The notes under the pieces were generated by a model, which saw nothing but the letters and a program-made list of their open reading frames with translations, did no database searches and had not been told where the DNA came from. From Arthrobacter silvisoli (GTDB lineage: Bacteria > Actinomycetota > Actinomycetes > Actinomycetales > Micrococcaceae), in contig NZ_QRCU01000018.1 in assembly GCF_003369445.1 (NCBI RefSeq), positions 62,001 to 126,000 of the forward strand: a stretch of 64,000 nt of DNA. The letters run 5' to 3'. The position numbers and the translations under genes are program-made. Of this stretch, positions 9,014 to 16,709 are shown piece by piece; the first letter of the stretch is position 1, and each line of letters opens with the position of its first letter.

Positions 9014-10333
9014 ATGCGAGTAGGACTGCGGCTTCAGGGAACCAGCTGCCGGGCCGTTGTATTGGATGGGCGGAATGTAGTTTCCGCCCCTCGGGAGGTG
9101 CTCGCGGGCAGCTTGCCGGAAGCTTTGGATTTGTCCCTCTCAGGGCTCCGCCGAGAGTTCGGCTCGGGCATCACGGAGATCACTGCCGACGTCGGGCGGG
9201 TCCTGGCGGAGCGGAAACTGTCCGACGTGGTGGCCATCCGCATTTCGCCCCGTCCCCCCGCGGATGCCTTCCACATGACCGTGCTGCCACCCCTTGTTGA
9301 GCCTGCAGTGACACGGACGGTGCATGTCCGCGGGGGGCACGACCTGCGGGGACGACCCCTGGCCCGGTTGGACCTGGAGGCGTTCCTGGCCGATCTTCCT
9401 GGCATCCTTGCCGGTGACGTACGGAACGTGGCGATCACGTCCGTGGGTTCGACGGCGTCAACGGACCATGAAACCCGTATAGCCGATGCCATCCTCAGCC
9501 ACGACAGAGACCTGCGGATCAGTATTTCCAGTGACTTCTATTCCAGTGTTTTCCGGGACCGCGACTACACGGCCATCCTTAACAGCGCCCTGATGGAGAC
9601 AGGGGAAGAGCTGGCTGCGATGCTTGAGGAGGCAGGCCGGCGGCAGTTCCCTGCCGCCCACCTGTCGTTTGCGAAGAACGACGGCGGCCGCGCACCTCTC
9701 GCACGCCTGACCGTGGCGCCGGTCCATGGGTTGCGCGCCGAGCCCGCGATGGGAATCCTTGGCGCGGCCACGTTGGCGGGAATCCCCGAGGGGGAAGTCA
9801 TTCTCTGCCTGGAGGCCGGGGCCACGGTGGGCCACACCCGCGGAGGCCTGCCGGTCGCCCGAAGCCTCATTCGTCAGGGATTTGACGCAAGCCTCGCCAG
9901 TAACGCCGCCATTCTCGAGCCGTACACTGTCCACCACCCGGTTCGCACCGAAATCCCCTCCGTGATTGCCGACCTCCGCGAGTCGCAGGAGAGCGCGCTG
10001 CCTTTCGGCCTCGTGCCGACTCTACCGGCGGTGCAGGACGCCGCACTGGTGGGATGTGCCGCGGCGCCGCTGACGGCCTGGATTGACAGGCTCGAGACCG
10101 TCAGCGGCCGGGTTGACCTGAAACGCGTACAGAACCTCGCCGAAGAGGACGCCCACTCAGCGGCGGTCCAGCTAGGCGCCAGCCCCGGGCAAACCCGCAT
10201 CCTTGAATCGAACGTCTACGCCATGCCCTACGGCAATCCCGGAATCGTTCGAATCCGGGTCCAAGCGGCGGGAGAAACGTCGGCCGACGACGAAGGCTTG
10301 CTGCACGCAGGCGCGCGGGGAACCACCCCGTGA
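9014..10333 (+). CDS. Divergent hydantoinase/oxoprolinase-like protein
   Basis: A 439-residue protein that resembles the first half of HyuA/oxoprolinase proteins: SISSDFYSSVFRDRDYTAIL followed by LNSAL matches the region before the nucleotide-binding core, LSFAKNDGGRAP matches the family's NDGG turn, and ILCLEAGATVGHTRGGLPV corresponds to the GGTS-containing second half. The DxGGTxTD phosphate motif at the N-terminus is replaced by RLQGTSCRAVV, so ATP use is doubtful. Its TGA overlaps the next gene's GTG by four bases. DUF917 proteins commonly sit beside hydantoinase-family genes, which supports a role in a cyclic-amide or thiohydantoin pathway, but the reaction is unknown. Confidence 0.65.
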   Translation: MRVGLRLQGTSCRAVVLDGRNVVSAPREVLAGSLPEALDLSLSGLRREFGSGITEITADVGRVLAERKLSDVVAIRISPRPPADAFHMTVLPPLVEPAVTRTVHVRGGHDLRGRPLARLDLEAFLADLPGILAGDVRNVAITSVGSTASTDHETRIADAILSHDRDLRISISSDFYSSVFRDRDYTAILNSALMETGEELAAMLEEAGRRQFPAAHLSFAKNDGGRAPLARLTVAPVHGLRAEPAMGILGAATLAGIPEGEVILCLEAGATVGHTRGGLPVARSLIRQGFDASLASNAAILEPYTVHHPVRTEIPSVIADLRESQESALPFGLVPTLPAVQDAALVGCAAAPLTAWIDRLETVSGRVDLKRVQNLAEEDAHSAAVQLGASPGQTRILESNVYAMPYGNPGIVRIRVQAAGETSADDEGLLHAGARGTTP

Positions 10334-11412
10334 GTACCGTACTCACCACGGAGGACATCCGGAACCTCCGCACAGGGGCCCACTTCCTGACCTGCACCAT
10401 CGACCCGACGGCCATCTACATCTACGCTGAGATGATTCAACGGGCGATGGAGGACCGGTCATTGGAACTCATCACCGTCGACGAGCTTGCTCCCGACGAT
10501 CTGGTGGTGGCTGTCGGAATGGTAACGCAGGGCCTTTTCATCGCCGACATGCCTCCCGTGGGCGATGAGTTCCTCGGCTGCATCCGTGCCATCGAGGCCA
10601 GCCTTGGCCGGTCGGTGCGGGCGATCTATTCGCTCGCCGCCGCCAACATCAACGGAATCGTCCCCCTCATGGTGGGCCTGCAATCCTCGCTGCCCGTCAT
10701 AGATTCCGACCCCATGGGCCGCGTCTTCCCCTTGATCAGCCAAACGACGCTGAATATCGGCAACGTGCCGATCGGCCCCATAGCGCTTATGGGGGTAACC
10801 GGAGAACGGGCGGTTGTCGAGGTCGAAAGCCCGCAAAGGGCTGAAACCCTGGTGCGTGCACTGGTGACCGAACTGGGCGGCTGGGCAGCCACCGCCATGT
10901 ACCCGTGTTCCGCGCAACAGCTGAAGGAGCATGGCGTCCACGGCTCCATCAGCCGGATGATCCGGATCGGGCAAATCCTCAACGCGAACACCCCGGTTGA
11001 GAAAAAGCTCTTGATGCTCGCTGAGTTCCTCGGCACGACGCGCATCGCCCGGGCCCGCGTGAGCCACATCGAAAGCCTCTCCCGGCCCACCGACCTCGGC
11101 CTGCCGGCGCAGCCGTCGAGCGTAACGCTCGACGACGAAACCACCGGACGAATCATCCGTCTTGAAATCCAGAATGAGATCCTGCTGGTCCTCGTGGACG
11201 GCGCAGTAACAGCAGCCGTCCCGGACATGGTGACCCTGCTCAATTCCGAGCAGGGCACAGTGGTCAACATCGACGACGTCCAGGTGGGTGACGTCATCGA
11301 CATAGTGAAGATCACGGCAGCGGCGCAGTGGTACACGGAGGCGGGGCTGGATCTCACCGAGCCGAAGGCCTTCGGCATTCCGATCGGGCATCCGAGGCGG
11401 CGACATGCGTAG
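10330..11412 (+). CDS. DUF917 family protein (S-methyl thiohydantoin desulfurase type)
   Basis: A 360-residue protein recognised as DUF917 from its layout: an N-terminal domain with IDPTAIYIYAEMIQRAM, a central segment NINGIVPLMVGLQSSLPVID followed by SDPMGRVFP, and a C-terminal part with VDGAVTAAVPDMVTLLNSEQ. This family has been annotated in databases as S-methyl thiohydantoin desulfurase and often follows hydantoinase genes. Translation starts at GTG 10330, which overlaps the upstream stop (GTGA), and the end overlaps the PucR start by eight bases, so the three genes are almost certainly one coupled operon. The exact substrate is not visible. Confidence 0.75.
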   Translation: MSTVLTTEDIRNLRTGAHFLTCTIDPTAIYIYAEMIQRAMEDRSLELITVDELAPDDLVVAVGMVTQGLFIADMPPVGDEFLGCIRAIEASLGRSVRAIYSLAAANINGIVPLMVGLQSSLPVIDSDPMGRVFPLISQTTLNIGNVPIGPIALMGVTGERAVVEVESPQRAETLVRALVTELGGWAATAMYPCSAQQLKEHGVHGSISRMIRIGQILNANTPVEKKLLMLAEFLGTTRIARARVSHIESLSRPTDLGLPAQPSSVTLDDETTGRIIRLEIQNEILLVLVDGAVTAAVPDMVTLLNSEQGTVVNIDDVQVGDVIDIVKITAAAQWYTEAGLDLTEPKAFGIPIGHPRRRHA

Positions 11413-12934
11413 ACCGAAAAATGAAAACCGGCTCGATGTCGCCGGGTTGTTGGCGCATGGCTCCCTCCGTGGCACTACGCCTCTATATCTCACCCCATCC
11501 AGCGCGCTGATAGAAAGCGTTGTTCTCGTCTCCCAGCTTGAGGCAATCCGGCAGGTGCGGCCCAATACCGTGGTGGTCCTCTCAGCGGAGATGGGATCAG
11601 GAGGCTGGCTGGTGTCCGCGGCACTGCGACACGCGTGGGAGCGGCGGGCCAGCGCCGTCGTCGTGGCCGGCAGCACGTATGCGAGCGCAGCGGTCGGATT
11701 GGCGCAGCGGTTGGGCATCACCCTTCTGGCCGCCGACGGGGACCCGGCAGCACTTGCTCTGGCACTGGCGGCTGAGATCGGAGCCGCCCTGTCGGTGGTC
11801 GATGCGGAACTGGCCAGGGTTGCCCGCACAGTCGCGAAGGACACCACACTCGGCGATGTCCTCAAGACCATTTCCGGGGAACTGGACGGGTTCGGAGTTT
11901 CACTTGAGTACGACGGCGTGGTTCTGGCCTCCACCGGAATGCCTCCACGGGAGACTGATGAAGTCATCACCGTGGAAGTCGGCGGGGCCAACAGCGCCGT
12001 CCGCTTCACCCTCACGGCCCGCGTGCCCGTTTCCGGCGTCCACAACCTGCGGCTGGTCCGCTCAATCCTCGAGGTAGCCACCCCCGCGGTGAAGGCTGCC
12101 TGGCTGTTGGAGGACCTGCTCAGCACTGCCCGGGCCGTTCCCACGGCAGCGATCGCCGGGCTGGACCAGGACCCAGCCGGGTCAGGCGCGGAGTTCGAGG
12201 AAAAACACAGACATCTGCTGAACCAGTTGGGCTGGCGCGAAGGGGAGTTGTACGTGGCCGTGTGGTTCCGCGGCGGGCGAGTGCAAGACCATCGGCCCGA
12301 GCTGACGGCCGTGTTACGCCTGCTCTGGCGCAAGGTCACATTACGCAGTCCCTTGGCTGAGGTTGAGGGCGGTTGGCTGACGCTCGTGCCGGCGGGGGAT
12401 CAGGACACCTCGACCCAGCTCGAGAACCGAATCAGAACACGTCTGGGGCCAGCTCTTGCCGAGCTCGGCCTGGTGGCAGGATTGTCCCGATGGCAGGAGG
12501 ATACCCCGGCGCTGGCTTCGATCGTGCGTGAGGCGCGGCTGGCCGCTGAATCCGTCCGGTCAACGGGGCCCGGCACGGTTCTGGGTTTCGCCAGCCTCGG
12601 GGTGGCCGCTGCCACGGGCTTCGTCAACATGGACGCCGTCGCGCTTGTTGCAGAACTATCACTGCCGCGACTGATGACCTCCCCTGACCGCGACGTGATC
12701 ATGACCGCAGTGGCCGCCTTCCTCGATCACCGCGGCTCAGTCAGCCTCGCTGCGAACTTCCTCAACCTGCACCGGAACACCCTGCAGGCCCGGCTTAACC
12801 GGGCGCGGGAACTCGGTGTCCCGCTTGATAACCCCTCTGAGCTGCTGTCCGTCCACCTCATCGCCCATGTGCTGCGGCGATCCATGCCAGACCAGGCCAA
12901 CGCTCCAGCGTCCACCTCCGACAGCAGTCCGTGA
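11405..12934 (+). CDS. PucR family transcriptional regulator
   Basis: A 509-residue regulator. Its N-terminal region of about 160 residues (AGLLAHGSLRGTTPLYLTPS and onward) is PucR-like, the middle includes a GAF/CdaR-like section, and the C-terminal HTH_30 domain is clear in FLDHRGSVSLAANFLNLHRN followed by TLQARLNRARELG. PucR proteins activate purine, allantoin and other nitrogen-ring catabolic operons. It is the last gene of the overlapping operon, so it probably regulates its own transcription and perhaps the hyu genes nearby. The operator is unknown; the palindrome at 8942-8951 is a candidate. Confidence 0.85.
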   Translation: MRRPKNENRLDVAGLLAHGSLRGTTPLYLTPSSALIESVVLVSQLEAIRQVRPNTVVVLSAEMGSGGWLVSAALRHAWERRASAVVVAGSTYASAAVGLAQRLGITLLAADGDPAALALALAAEIGAALSVVDAELARVARTVAKDTTLGDVLKTISGELDGFGVSLEYDGVVLASTGMPPRETDEVITVEVGGANSAVRFTLTARVPVSGVHNLRLVRSILEVATPAVKAAWLLEDLLSTARAVPTAAIAGLDQDPAGSGAEFEEKHRHLLNQLGWREGELYVAVWFRGGRVQDHRPELTAVLRLLWRKVTLRSPLAEVEGGWLTLVPAGDQDTSTQLENRIRTRLGPALAELGLVAGLSRWQEDTPALASIVREARLAAESVRSTGPGTVLGFASLGVAAATGFVNMDAVALVAELSLPRLMTSPDRDVIMTAVAAFLDHRGSVSLAANFLNLHRNTLQARLNRARELGVPLDNPSELLSVHLIAHVLRRSMPDQANAPASTSDSSP

Positions 12935-12966
12935 CGGCGTGGTCCATGCTTGAGCCCGACACCCCG

Positions 12967-13004
12967 GGTCCGTGCCCGCCGGACTGTTCCGCGGGCACGG
13001 ATCC
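12967..13004. terminator. Bidirectional hairpin between convergent genes
   Basis: GGTCCGTGCCCGC (12967-12979) pairs with GCGGGCACGGATCC (12991-13004), with one bulged base, around an 11-base loop. It sits between the end of the PucR gene and the end of the convergent MDR gene and can serve both strands. Confidence 0.75.
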
Positions 13005-13017
13005 AGGCGCGTCAGGG

Positions 13018-14016
13018 CTAGTTTAATTCGACGACAATCTTTCCTGACTGTTCGTTCGACTCCATGTAGCGGTAGGCCTCGAGCACCTGGTCGAAAGCAA
13101 AGACCCTGTCGACTCTGGGCCGCAGGGCCCCGGAACTAATCCGCTCGAGGATGAAGTCGACACCTCGCTGCCGTTCATCGGCTCGTCCGACGTGGTTGAA
13201 CATTGAGTATGGGTGGAAAACCGATTGGGTCCTGCACATTGCGGCCATAGGGATAACGGGCTGCAAATCGCTCAGGGTTCCGTATCCGAAAATGACGGCA
13301 TTGGGTGCGAGGTGATCGACGTAGGTGCCGAGGGACTCTCCTCCGACAGGATCGAATGCGACCCGCACGCCTTTGCCGTCGGTGGTGCGGTCGATGACCT
13401 CGCCGAGGTCATCGACTCCCACGAGGGCCACTTCGTTTGCGCCGGCCTCGAGGAGGAGCGATCGCTTCTTCTCCGACCGTGTCGTCGCGACGACCTTCGC
13501 ACCCAGTGCTCGTGCGATCTCGATGGCGCCAAGCCCGGCCGAACTGGCGCCGGCAGTGACGAGCACTGTGTCTTCGCGTCCGAGATTGGCTGCCTCCGCG
13601 AAGGCAAAGTAGGAAGTGAGATATTGCATCCAAACAGAGCAGGCCTGGGCATCCGAAAGCTCCGGTGGAGCGAGGGTCAGGTAGTCTGCCGGTAGGACGG
13701 CTGTTGTTCCCTGCACGCCGTCCGTTGTAGTGAAGAAGGGAATGCTCGTGACGCGGTCGCCGATCTTGAAAGCGGTGACGTTCTTGCCGATCTCGGTGAC
13801 GGTACCCACTGCCTCGGACCCGATGCGCGAGGGGAACACCGGGATGGTGTAGTGCTCTCCGTGGATGAACATCAGATCTGCCCGGTTGAGGGCGAATGCT
13901 GCGACGTTGATGCGGACATCGTTTTCGCCGACGTGACGTGGAGAAGCAGCTTCGACGGTCAGCACTTCGGGGCCGCCTAACTTGCGGAAGACAACCGCGG
14001 ATTCCGGCTTGCTCAT
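13018..14016 (-). CDS. Zinc-independent MDR oxidoreductase (quinone-oxidoreductase type)
   Basis: A 332-residue medium-chain dehydrogenase/reductase. It has the GroES-like N-terminal domain (LNRADLMFIHGEHY, IGSEAVGTVTEIG) and an NADPH-binding Rossmann domain (VLVTAGASSAGLGAIEIARA, then RSEKK for the NADP phosphate). The structural-zinc cysteines and the catalytic zinc site are absent, which fits the quinone oxidoreductase branch. Its ATG overlaps the racemase stop (ATGA), so it is the third gene of a coupled MFS-racemase-MDR unit. It probably reduces or oxidises a carbonyl intermediate in that pathway; the substrate is unknown. Confidence 0.85.
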   Translation of the reverse strand: MSKPESAVVFRKLGGPEVLTVEAASPRHVGENDVRINVAAFALNRADLMFIHGEHYTIPVFPSRIGSEAVGTVTEIGKNVTAFKIGDRVTSIPFFTTTDGVQGTTAVLPADYLTLAPPELSDAQACSVWMQYLTSYFAFAEAANLGREDTVLVTAGASSAGLGAIEIARALGAKVVATTRSEKKRSLLLEAGANEVALVGVDDLGEVIDRTTDGKGVRVAFDPVGGESLGTYVDHLAPNAVIFGYGTLSDLQPVIPMAAMCRTQSVFHPYSMFNHVGRADERQRGVDFILERISSGALRPRVDRVFAFDQVLEAYRYMESNEQSGKIVVELN

Positions 14017-14864
14017 CGCTGGACCAGCGAGCGGTCGGTCAACGCGGACGCCGGAGTCATTGACACCATGTGCTTTGGCTCGAGAGCAGGGAAGAACCGC
14101 TGGCGCTCTTGGGCTGTAGGCCCGTCATAGCCCAGGCGCTTGCTGTGCGTCCAACCGAACCGACGAACCGAGTCGACGAGTTGCTCAGCGTGTTTGAGCG
14201 GCGCCACAGTCGCGTCGATCACAGGCACGCCGATTTCCTCCTGAACCGTTCGGAAGAATCCGAATTCGGCCGTGCAGCCGAGGATGACGACGTCTGCGCC
14301 GTCCTGCTCGACGGCCTTGCGGGCTTCGGCCATGATCCGCTTTTCGGTGAATGCAGGGTCCGCCTGGAAGTCATCTACGCCCATCTCGAGCACGCGCCAT
14401 GAGGCAAGACGCTCTGATGCGCCGCAGCGATGGACGTTCTCGGCCATCTCCGGAATCCATTTTTTCCGTCCGACGAGGATGGAGAACCGCTCGCCCAGAC
14501 TTCCGGCGATGCTCAGCGCCGAGTGCGCCGGGCCTACAACCACCATGCGATCGGTGATTTCGCGTGCCGCGCGCAGCGCCGGGTCGTAAAAACAACCGAT
14601 GACGCAGGCGTCATACCCTTCTTCTTCCGCCCACCGCACCGTTCGCAACAACTGTGGAAGCATGAGTGCCTCGAAAGCGTTGTATTCAACGTGGGAGGGG
14701 CCTTCTCCGTCAAGGGAAACGACATCAACTTCGGTGCCGGGACGGACTATCCGGCGGAAGGAATCCGCCATCGCGTGGTTGTACGCATCAGTGAAGAGCG
14801 GGTTGATCCACAGGATTCGCGCGCGCTCCGACAGAACGTCGAGGGTGTCGGTGGGGGTGATCAT
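14013..14864 (-). CDS. Asp/Glu/hydantoin racemase family protein
   Basis: A 283-residue protein of the aspartate/hydantoin racemase superfamily. It has the two catalytic cysteines expected for a cofactor-independent racemase: C91 in VIGCFYDPALRAARE and C197 in VVILGCTAEFGF. Hydantoin racemases invert 5-substituted hydantoins, and maleate isomerases and arylmalonate decarboxylases belong to the same fold, so the exact reaction is open. The length is somewhat greater than typical hydantoin racemases (about 240). Both ends overlap neighbours by four bases (ATGA), giving a fully coupled operon with the transporter and the MDR enzyme. The hyu genes lie across the divergent promoter. Confidence 0.82.
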   Translation of the reverse strand: MITPTDTLDVLSERARILWINPLFTDAYNHAMADSFRRIVRPGTEVDVVSLDGEGPSHVEYNAFEALMLPQLLRTVRWAEEEGYDACVIGCFYDPALRAAREITDRMVVVGPAHSALSIAGSLGERFSILVGRKKWIPEMAENVHRCGASERLASWRVLEMGVDDFQADPAFTEKRIMAEARKAVEQDGADVVILGCTAEFGFFRTVQEEIGVPVIDATVAPLKHAEQLVDSVRRFGWTHSKRLGYDGPTAQERQRFFPALEPKHMVSMTPASALTDRSLVQR

Positions 14865-16213
14865 TCCAATTCACTTCCTTCGGTTTCGGGCAAGAACAGG
14901 CCGAGGATGACCGTGGCAAACAAGAACATGTTGATAAACAGAATCGTCGAGGTGGCTCCCGTGGCCGAGGCCAGGAGGAAGCCGACGAGACTCGGTGCGA
15001 CCGTATTTGCAACGCGCTGACCGAAAATCCCGAACCCGTACCCTGAGCCACGAAGGGCCGAGGGATAGAACTCACCCATCCACGTGTCCCAGACACCCCA
15101 GGCTCCCAGGGCGAAGAACGCCAGAGAAAACATGCCGAGATACATCTCGGCCTCGGTTGAGGCTGTCGCGAAGAAGAAACCGCCGCCAGCCGCGGCGAGG
15201 ACGTAGGCCGTGAAGATCCATTTGCGGCCGAAGCGTCCGGTCAGATAGGAGGCCGTCATGTATCCGGGGATCATGAGGACCGCGCTCAGGGCGATGAAGG
15301 AAAAGCTTGATGAAGCGCTCAGTCCTCGCCCTTCAAGCAGGGTCGGCATCCACGATTGAAGTCCCCAGTAGCCCCAGGAGAAGGTGAAGTTGATGAGGAC
15401 TTGAATGACCGTGATCCGGCCCATCCTCCCCTTGAAAAGGCCCCAGATGGACTGCTTCTTACCGTCCGACACGGTGAGAATGGTGCCACGGGAGATGCCG
15501 CGTGCTCCCAGCTGGCCGAGGACATCATGCGCGTCGTCGTTCCGCCCCCGCCTCGCGAGCCAGTACGGAGATTCCGGAACGACCTTGTACAGAACGATGC
15601 CCCACAGGCTGGCAAATGCGCTGGCAGCAATAACCCAGCGCCAGCCGTGCCCGCCGATCAGCGCAGCGGTGCCGAGGGCGGCCAGGATACCAATCGGCCA
15701 CCCTGCGGCCAGATAGACCGTGGCCCTTCCGCGGGCCTTGACCGGGAGCAGCTCTTCAAAGTAGGGGAAAGTCACGGTGAAGACGCCGGAGAACAACAGC
15801 CCGGAGACGAAGCGAGCCGCCGACAGGGTCTCAAAGTTCGGTGCGAAGCAACTCAGGAGCGTGAAGACGCCATAACCGGCGAAGCTCCATGCACACGTTG
15901 CTTTCCTGCCGATCCGGTCAGAGATGGGCCCCCAAACTATTGACCCGGGGATCATGCCCAGGAAGAGCGCCGAGATGGCGATGCCTACCTGTGTCATGCC
16001 GACCTGCAGGTTAGTGGCCAGATCACCAGCAACGTAGGTGAGCATCAACATCTCCCAGGCTTCGATTGCGAAAGCGAAGAAGAGGACCGCGCAGATCTTG
16101 AAGTGGATGGACCCGAAAGGCATGTCGCGGAACGCGTGCCCGACGGCCATGGAGCGAGGCGGGCTTGCGGTCCCGGGCGGTTGCGCTGAAATGAGTGGGT
16201 CGATATGGGACAT
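14861..16213 (-). CDS. MFS transporter, sugar/aromatic-acid:H+ symporter type
   Basis: A 450-residue transporter with about twelve membrane helices. MFS signatures are GPISDRIGRKATCAWSFAGY in loop 2-3, VPESPYWLARRGRNDDA in the central cytosolic loop and YLTGRFGRKWIF in loop 8-9. The start at 16213 is preceded by CGGAGG seven bases away; an extension to 16366 adds an unlikely leader. This subfamily imports aromatic acids, dicarboxylates and similar weak acids. It opens the minus-strand operon with a racemase and is probably the uptake system for the pathway substrate. Confidence 0.88.
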   Translation of the reverse strand: MSHIDPLISAQPPGTASPPRSMAVGHAFRDMPFGSIHFKICAVLFFAFAIEAWEMLMLTYVAGDLATNLQVGMTQVGIAISALFLGMIPGSIVWGPISDRIGRKATCAWSFAGYGVFTLLSCFAPNFETLSAARFVSGLLFSGVFTVTFPYFEELLPVKARGRATVYLAAGWPIGILAALGTAALIGGHGWRWVIAASAFASLWGIVLYKVVPESPYWLARRGRNDDAHDVLGQLGARGISRGTILTVSDGKKQSIWGLFKGRMGRITVIQVLINFTFSWGYWGLQSWMPTLLEGRGLSASSSFSFIALSAVLMIPGYMTASYLTGRFGRKWIFTAYVLAAAGGGFFFATASTEAEMYLGMFSLAFFALGAWGVWDTWMGEFYPSALRGSGYGFGIFGQRVANTVAPSLVGFLLASATGATSTILFINMFLFATVILGLFLPETEGSELE

Positions 16214-16709
16214 GACTTGACCTCCGAAATATTGAACGGGATAAGGAGTACACGCAGCGTTTCTGTGCACGGAGAACAGTCCGGATATCAAGGAATTCAC
16301 CTCGGAGCAGCTCACCCGAGCTTCCACTCGGAGCGGCTCTTCCTGGCCTCCCGCGAGTGATTGCAATCACACTACAAACGGGGAGCATCCAGGCGGTGTT
16401 CACTTTGCACTTTCTTGATCCGCCCGTTTGGGCGTAAAGCACTACCCCTCTCAAACCGCACCCCGAGTGCAGGGGCAAAAAGGCCTTTGCCTTCTTCGGG
16501 ATAAGGAGAGGCTCTCTATTGGCCGCTCTTGTTTTGCCTCTTGGGCTGGAGAAGCCGCCGGCCTCGACAACTCCGGTGTCCACACGGCACTGTTATGCAC
16601 TCTGCCCAACTGGCTGCAGCCCAATCATGCAGTATGCCCACCAACGTGGTTGGCGCCGTATGTACCGTGATCTTCCACACACAACCTTCCATTCCATGAG
16701 GAGATACAC
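16214..16709. other. Divergent intergenic region with regulatory elements
   Basis: 496 bases separate the MFS and hyuA start codons. Contents seen: the 14-base palindrome at 16357-16370 (own entry), a small hairpin CGCCC/GGGCG at 16421-16434 and a weak GGCAAA/TTTGCC hairpin at 16474-16491. No gene is evident. Confidence 0.5.
16357..16370. promoter_or_regulatory. Perfect 14-base palindrome, putative operator
   Basis: GTGATTGCAATCAC is its own reverse complement. It lies between the divergent MFS and hyuA genes, 143 bases from the MFS start, the usual place for a shared operator. The binding protein is not known; the PucR protein at 11.4-12.9 kb and the Lrp protein at 22.5 kb are nearby candidates. 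Confidence 0.55.

Noticed and set aside
10459..12339. 626-codon minus-strand frame across the DUF917/PucR genes
   Set aside because: Shadow of two overlapping genes of known families; the translation is Ser/Arg-rich.
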